A stretch of 64,000 nucleotides of DNA from positions 15,817,501 to 15,881,500 of the forward strand of contig NC_135245.1 of assembly GCF_947623445.1 (NCBI RefSeq), read 5' to 3'. Position numbers and translations under genes: made by a program. Source of the DNA: Clavelina lepadiformis. Its lineage: Eukaryota > Chordata > Ascidiacea > Aplousobranchia > Clavelinidae. Positions 57,523 through 64,000 of this stretch are shown piece after piece (positions within the stretch are counted from its first letter, which is position 1; the number at the start of each line of letters is the position of its first letter). The notes under the pieces were generated by a model, which was not told the DNA's origin, did no database searches, and saw nothing but the letters and a program-made list of their open reading frames with translations.

Positions 57523-59433
57523 CATAGTCTTTAAACGTTGACAATAAGAGTTTGGTAATTTATGATAATGCGAGAAAGTGCGTTTGAAGTTTCAAATCTA
57601 TGATATTGTTAGCGTACCCCACCACTATAGTAGAGATGTTGCTTCAAGGTGGTCATGGAAAAACATACCTAACAAACCCAAGTCTTGTTGATTTGACTCT
57701 GCAACTTGTATTTTGTATAGTTTTCTTCCAAACTTGAAATATAATTAGTTCCAGCTCGTATTTTTTTGTCACAACTGCATGCGTAATTTCTGATACTGCT
57801 GTAGTAGCAACTATATTATTGTTTATGTTTTTTTGGCAAAAAAAATTTACATAACTTAAGTAAATACTTACCTTGAGTATAGGTTTAACAAATTTTTTAT
57901 CTTTTTGTAACGGCATTCACTCGAATTTTATCAAGAAAAATCATCTACTGATTAATCCATTGAAGTAATTTTTCAATTAAATGTTATTCTTGTTTTATAT
58001 TATGCACTACAGGCAAGGTAAACAATGGATGAAAACTATTTATTGCAACCGTTATTTATCGGACCTACTTCTTGAAAAACATTGTTCCTAACTTCATTGT
58101 TTGTCTTTAACAACGTAATCTGTGACCATTTTCTTGTGCAAAGCAAACACCATTCCTCTTGTGCTTTATGCAGTTTGACATCGTTTTAACTGCTTTGATG
58201 CCATATCCCATATCACTTCAGATGAAAAATTCACTATAACAATGGGCTTTGCTGTCAGATGATTTATAAGGATGTTTTTTGTCACATAATTACTGTTGGC
58301 CGAAGTAGCCACAAGCCCTGTTGGAGATACCATGCATATTTCAAATAGTAGTTTCCGTAGAATACGGATTGATTTTAATTGTCCATAAAAATACCCAAGA
58401 AATATGTTATGTAATTTATGCAAAAGGTTTGCAACTTTTGCTCAAGTTCATAAATTTCGTATTTTTCGTCAATTATGTGCAATACTGATTTTATTCATTG
58501 TGTATCCAATTTTATTGAAGGTAGACTTGCCCAGTGTCATAACACATGCTACTTTCTGATTAATACGTATGCACATGATGTTATATAACAAACTGTTTGT
58601 CACCTAAAAGCTGAAATTATATTTAAATGGTCATGTAGAATGCATAAGCACTATTGTTTTATAAGTTTCTGTAAAACGAGCTTTTCCTGCAATAAAGTAT
58701 CGGCTGCAATGATATTGTACGTAAATCTTGTAATTGCCATCTTTGACCACAATTAATGTTTTTTGTACTTCCTTGGGAATCGTTTAGGCATGAATCAACA
58801 CACAGCTTTATCATAAAAACCAGCGTTCTCTTAAAAGTTATGTGAAATGTTTCCATTTTCACTAAACAATGGGTCTAAGTAAATCTGTAGGTTTAAGAGG
58901 GTGTTAGTAATTGTGGTATTACGACAAGTACAGTAACTGTAAGGACTAGTTCAAACCGGAGTGTATGCAATAAGAACCTATATATTTGTAACGAATATTG
59001 TACACTTGTAAAAGTGTTTGCACAGTACAAATATCAGCACTAGTAATAGAAACTATGTCATTTTACAGTGAACCAAGCACTGCACTTGTACTTGTACTTT
59101 TGCAGTACAAATATTAATATGCAAATGATACTAGTACATAACTTGTTTAACATGCTGTTAAGCATTTATTTTGTGGTTAATGGTGAAATAAAACCACTCA
59201 CTAACATATTTTTGAAAAAATATTACGACAAAAAGTGCAGTTTTGTATTGTTTTTTTTTCAGCCAACAAGATTTGGAAAACAATGTAAAGACTAAAAGAA
59301 AGGGACCATAAATTTACAAAACACTGTTTGAATAAATAGTTTTGTTTGTCTGAAGCCCTGCATACAGTTAGCTACTGATACAGCATCAAGCATGCCTAAT
59401 GATCATTCTGGTAAATGACTAGCTTTGATTACA
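57523..59433. other. Convergent intergenic region between TBC1D5 and MTRES1
   Basis: The 3' ends of the plus-strand TBC1D5 and the minus-strand MTRES1 face each other here. No exon, RNA gene or terminal-repeat element was recognised in about 1.9 kb. Confidence 0.5.
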
Positions 59434-60416
59434 TCAATTTATAATTCTGTTAAGTTTCAGCCTCTTCCATCTTCTCAACCAAATTTTCATTCTTCCTTTT
59501 TCATTCTTGTTGCGATCGATATAAAGGACTTCTACTCGTTTTACTGTTAAGTCCTTGGCTATTACATCTACCACTAAATCCACTATATCTCCAGTGGTCA
59601 CCTAAATTAAAGAATCAACATTTTAAAATTATATATATATACACATAAAACAAACTAATTGGCAACATTAACCTAAAATATAAAATAAAGTAACAAAAGT
59701 TGTATTCCACATATAATCGAAATTTTCCACTATAAAACCGGAATATTAAAAGCTTTTCACTATGAGGTATCATCTGTTAGATTTTACTAACAACTGTTCA
59801 TTCACAAATATTTCAGTAAAAAAACAAAAAAAATGTGTTAAATAAATAACCTTCACTGCTCTCTTCCCAACTCTCTTCTTGTTGATTCTAAAAAGTGCAT
59901 TATAAAAGAATTCATCCATCTCAGACTCCTTCATCTGCAAAGCAGCCTGGGCCACTTTGAATGCTTGAAGTGTTTCGCAGTGTACGCAGAAATCTTTATA
60001 ACCAGGATGTTTCAAGTTGGGTGGAAATTCTGGTGGTTTTTCATTGTTGCTAATATCATCGTTGTCATAGTCTTCAGCTGATGCATCATAGAAAGAGTAC
60101 TGTAGATAATAAACATAACAGAAACTAATCATTCCATAATTGAAATCCGTCAAAAGAAATTGTTTATTTTCCAGGCACCTAACAGGGCAAAAGCTCTCAA
60201 TCAAAAAGTGCTGTTACATAGTACCTTTGATCTGTTTTGCATATAAAAGCAGTGGTTTATTTGCTCTGCTGGAAACATACAATGTTTTAATGTGAAAGGT
60301 ACAAAAGCATTGGTATAGGGTTTACTTTCAGGCAACAACACAGAGAATGAGTTACTGCATTTAGCATAGGAGAAAACACGACAAGTAAGAAAGTTTAAAG
60401 TGTGCCTGCTCCACAT
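59434..60416 (-). CDS. MTRES1: MTRES1 (C6orf203), mitochondrial transcription rescue factor
   Basis: MTRES1 is a mitochondrial RNA-binding protein that supports mitochondrial transcription and ribosome-associated quality control (family knowledge). Three exons in phase, minus order 60416-60225, 60099-59851 and 59601-59434, encode 202 residues. Exon 1 is a basic, hydrophobic presequence (MWSRHTLNFLTCRVFSYAK), expected to target the matrix. Exon 2 starts with an acidic stretch (DASAEDYDNDDIS). The S4-like RNA-binding fold spans exons 2 and 3: DEFFYNALFRINKKRVGKRA then VTTGDIVDLVVDV, ending in the family's terminal motif WLRRWKRLKL, the counterpart of LRRWKSLKLP in vertebrates. It ends at TGA (59434-59436). 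The human protein has 240 residues. Confidence 0.88.
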
Positions 60417-61653
60417 GTCAACGTTTACATTTCAATCTTTAATTTTTTCACTTAAACCTGCAATTGAAAAAATTCTTATAACTGTAGGCCTATAGAGGAT
60501 GTTTGGCGCATAAGCATGCGTGCCAGTTGTTCGTTATATAACGCATCACTAGCCTCATCTTAGCCTTTTCTGCGGTTGTTTTCTGTTATAGGCTACACTT
60601 TGCAGACAGAGTGGCCGGTACCTGCATGAAGGACATTAACAAAATGTTACGTGTTTTTGCGATTCCAAGTTAACATGTAACACACAAGTAAATTTTAAGA
60701 AACGACATATTTTAGTTAACACGGGAAATGACTTCACGAGTCATTGTCGCGTAGCCATTACCTTTAGCAAGGTATAGCCTAGGTGAAAGGTGTCGCGGTA
60801 AGCTCATGCATATTGATGTTGACATAAAGTTTGCGCATTTTACTTCGATTACGAAGTACTTTCTAGATGTCTAATTGCTTGTACGTTGCCTTTCATGGGT
60901 CTATGAAGTTTTTTCGTCATAGCTTACAAAAAACGAGCCACTATCTTGGCGTGTTAACGGCAAAAACCGTGGTTCATGGACAATACGTCTACGATTTTTG
61001 CTACAATTAACATGACCAATTTTATTTATGCTTTGTGACTAACTTGTTTTCAATTTGGTAATTTCCCTAAATAACAACTTTTCACGCACGATTTTATATT
61101 GTATGTAAGGTGTAGTGTCGTCATTTATTTATAAACGTCATTTGCAAAACTTTATACGGCTTAGTAGCTACCAAGTCCTAAGAAATATAAATATTATTTG
61201 GTTCATCTTTTGTCATTCCAAATAAAAGAATTAAAAAGTGCAAACTTTATTGAATCTCTGTGGCTTTTACGTGCATACGATTAAACAAATATAATGATGA
61301 AGAAAAGTCTAAAAATTTATGTACACATTCTCAAAGTGTGCAACAGTTGCACTGTTCAGCATATAAAAAATATACAATTAATTTTAGTCTCACGGAGAAA
61401 TATACACACATTTTGTCAACTTTAACGAAAAAATTTGAAAAATAAGATTGAAGTATAGTGCTGCAGTAGCTTGTTAAAATAATCACTAAAAAAGCAATAC
61501 GGTAACACAAGATAATGAAAAGAAGACACAAAAACAACTCAAGAAATCCAACGAATACAAGCACTCAATAGGTGCATTGTGCAGTAACTGCATTTGTGAC
61601 ACAGATGAAAATAACTCTGTCTACATGATACAATGATATAACGAAAATATTGC
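60417..61653. other. Intergenic region between MTRES1 and the JmjC gene
   Basis: It includes the MTRES1 promoter and the 3' flank of the JmjC gene; a minus-strand AATAAA is present near 61247. No other feature recognised. Confidence 0.5.
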
Positions 61654-63986
61654 TTAAAGCTCATCTTTTGACACTTTGATTTGATCTGCCGGGTAGAGCA
61701 AGGCAGCAATCTTTTCAGAAGGATATAAATTGACTTCATTCACAGCTAATATTCCACTTTTGTCGGCATCCATTTCATCAAACAATTTGGAAAATACCTG
61801 CAATATCAAATTATCATAAAGCACAGCATAACAGGACTGTAAAAAACACGAGTGTGTGTTTTATACCGCTACATCGTTTGTCAATTCTGCGTAATCTTCC
61901 AGGGCACCAATAAAACTTTTCTTTTGAGCTGTCGAATTATCTTCATGCAACAATCCAAGTATAAAATGTCTGTACAAGAATTTTTTATGCAAAAAATGCA
62001 AAACTGTAAAGTCAAGCAAATCAATGCTAATTAAAAGATATGAGATGCTTACAGTAGGCTAGAAGAAAATATTTTACCTCAGCATTTCAGACTCAGAGAG
62101 GAATTTATGTTTTGAAAGCTTTTCATATTCTGGCAGACGTGAAACATTTTGACATTGCGAGCGGTGCAGCAATTTGGGCTTATTAACCCACCAAATGTTA
62201 ATTGCAAGATTTCTAGTCGGTGACGAGTTAACTTGGTGATACCACCTGATAAAAAATAACCACACTACACATGTACATGATATAAAAACTGCACTAAAAA
62301 CAAAGTTAAAATTCAAAATTAGTAAAAATTCATATGTAAGAAGTTTGTTTCCAGACTTTTGCTGTATTGGGCGGTGCAAAAAAAGTGATAACACTTTTCA
62401 ATCTAGAATGTTTCAAAAGCTTGTTATCTTTTACATAAGCAAACGTGCAAACATTATTCATCTTTCCTCATAGTTTCAACTTCATAGGTTGAATGATATT
62501 GAAATTGTAACATTTCAGAAGATTCTGGTAAAAAAGTTTAATGCTGATTACCGGGCGCCTGATCATTCGATAGTCACTTTGATACTTTTTAAAAAATTCC
62601 AACATGAAAAGGGTTATATTTATCTCTTTTTGCATTACCGCCTATCAGATATATCTCTCCGTAAGTATGACCCTCCATGAGTAGGGTTAAATTTGTATAT
62701 GAAGTATGGAGTGCAGTGAAAAGCTTTCTGTTTTTAGCCTCTTACATGTATGGAATGTACAAGCAGTCACCCGGTTCCATGCTTGCTCTATGCCATGGAA
62801 TCTTTGACAGCGAAGGATATTTTTGCATGTCAACCCTTTCCACATCAATTGGACTGTGATTTGTTTTTTCACTGTAAGGCACCAAGTCATATAAAGCCTA
62901 TAAAAATCATTGTTAGTGATCGATAGAATGCAAAACAGTACATGAAAAAATCTCAGCATGTTGTAATGAAGCTGATTAAACAATAGATATTGAGAGAAAT
63001 TTTATTATAGTGCTTTCTGTTATTGCGCAAATAATACCATTAAATAGTGCTGTTAACTGTTGTGATACCTTATCAATTAACACAAGTTCTTTTGAACCAT
63101 CATAGAGGCAGTTTATATTTTCAAATTCATCAATATGCAAAACAGATTTTGTGCCACCAGATGAAAACCACATAACAGCAGTTTTCAGAAGGTCAGTATA
63201 TCCTCCACAGAGCAAGCATTTTGGCAAAAAAACTTCGTCTAAATAATTAAAAAACAATTTACGTATGACTTGTTTCATGGTATTAATTTCTCAATGACTG
63301 TCAGCATACAGTTTGAATATTACCGGCCATGTGTGTAGTAGGAAGTATATCTTGAACAAGGTAAATGTCTTCAGTTTTGTAACGATCCAAAAATTCTGCA
63401 AAAGTCATCTGCTCTGTCCCCCAGCTGCGGTTTTCTTTTTTCCCTTCTTCAACTTCAATAAACCATTCACCATATTTTTCTCTATAAATATATTGCATAA
63501 GATATGTATCAATTAATCACAAAATTTGTTGGAATGGCCACATTCTGCTAAGCAGAAATTTCTTTTCAATTTTTTTCGTGATATAATTTTGAAATAGGCT
63601 ATATCTATATTTAAAAAAACACCAGAGTGTGTCACTATCACTGATTACATCAAGTGCAAGGAATCACTGCATTAAAATGCTCTTTAAGCCTTTTCAATAC
63701 TATGAAACTTCTTATGTCCTTACCTTAAATGACTGTCACCTTGCCACGTTTTAAATGAAGGAAAAGACTTGGCTGCGCCCTTGAACAAAACAGGCCTGCC
63801 ATGTTTGACATATTTATTAAAGAATTCAACAGGATTGGGCACATCTTCTCTTTCATCTATTAGTGATGGTGTTGTATGTGACCCTAATGGTTGCAAATGT
63901 CCAGAGAGATCAGTAGGTGACACCAACGTTATGTTGAATCCAACATACAGTAGAAATGAAACGGATAACAAAGTAGTCTGTTTCAT
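61654..63986 (-). CDS. Secretory JmjC/cupin-8 protein with EF-hand and KDEL signal, 385 residues
   Basis: Seven minus-strand exons join in phase: 63986-63724, 63481-63324, 63238-63069, 62897-62746, 62245-62078, 61969-61867 and 61797-61654. Residues 1-23 (MKQTTLLSVSFLLYVGFN) are a signal peptide. Then NPVEFFNKYVKHGRPVLFKG is the typical start of a cupin-8/JmjC fold. The metal-site HxD is in SVLHIDEFENINCL, the distal His probably in MWYHQVNS, and a Lys in ELVLIDK could serve the 2-oxoglutarate site. GDCLYIPYMW is the usual cupin strand. The C-terminal exon has an EF-hand loop, DEMDADKSGILAVNEV, and ends SKDEL, the classical ER-retrieval signal. The protein should therefore be an ER-luminal, calcium-binding Fe(II)/2-oxoglutarate oxygenase. 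The substrate is unknown. I know of no vertebrate JmjC protein with this layout, so no symbol is given. Confidence 0.87.
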
Positions 63987-64000
63987 ATTGTATTGTACTA

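Overview
This is an animal nuclear genome window: AT-rich, intron-rich, GT-AG splicing, no operons, many small DNA transposons. The protein-coding genes are clear metazoan orthologues. The short ITS spacers, compact genes and lineage-specific adhesion GPCRs would suit an invertebrate deuterostome such as an ascidian tunicate, but nothing seen here proves the taxon. Gene models were built by hand from splice sites, and reading phase was checked across every junction unless stated otherwise.

Layout, left to right. (1) 1-15163: SMC5 on the plus strand, 25 exons, with only the 5'-most coding exon missing. Its first visible intron holds a nested transposon block (about 250-3678) in which a pogo-like terminal-inverted-repeat element carries a piece of ribosomal DNA (18S end, ITS1, 5.8S, ITS2, 28S start). 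Other SMC5 introns hold a hAT element, a small MITE and an inverted-repeat element. (2) 15164-18787: mostly non-coding, with a transposon, two weak exon candidates and a direct duplication. (3) 18788-19522: CPLANE2 (RSG1), a ciliogenesis small GTPase in one exon. (4) 20668-22538: PMF1 (Nnf1), a kinetochore MIS12-complex subunit in five exons. (5) 23565-40974: an adhesion-GPCR cluster on the minus strand. It contains an isolated copy of one TM6 exon, a GPCR with its 7TM bundle in a single exon (25982-29810), and a 1176-residue GPCR in 23 exons (31574-40974) with a Ly6/uPAR-like domain, two C-type-lectin-like regions, a GAIN/GPS stalk and 7TM. (6) 40975-46356: transposon-rich, with decayed THAP-like coding remnants. 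(7) 46357-49157: an intact five-exon gene for a 227-residue protein that I do not recognise. (8) 50958-57522: TBC1D5, a Rab GAP linked to retromer, 14 exons. (9) 59434-60416: MTRES1, a mitochondrial S4-type RNA-binding protein, minus strand. (10) 61654-63986: a seven-exon minus-strand gene for a secretory-pathway JmjC/cupin protein with an EF-hand and a C-terminal KDEL signal.

The genes share no single pathway; they are ordinary neighbours. SMC5 and PMF1 act in chromosome maintenance and segregation, CPLANE2 in cilia, TBC1D5 in endosome and autophagy traffic, MTRES1 in mitochondrial gene expression and the JmjC protein in the ER. The most unusual items are the rDNA-carrying transposon, the LU-lectin adhesion GPCR with its isolated duplicated exon, and the KDEL-bearing JmjC/EF-hand protein.
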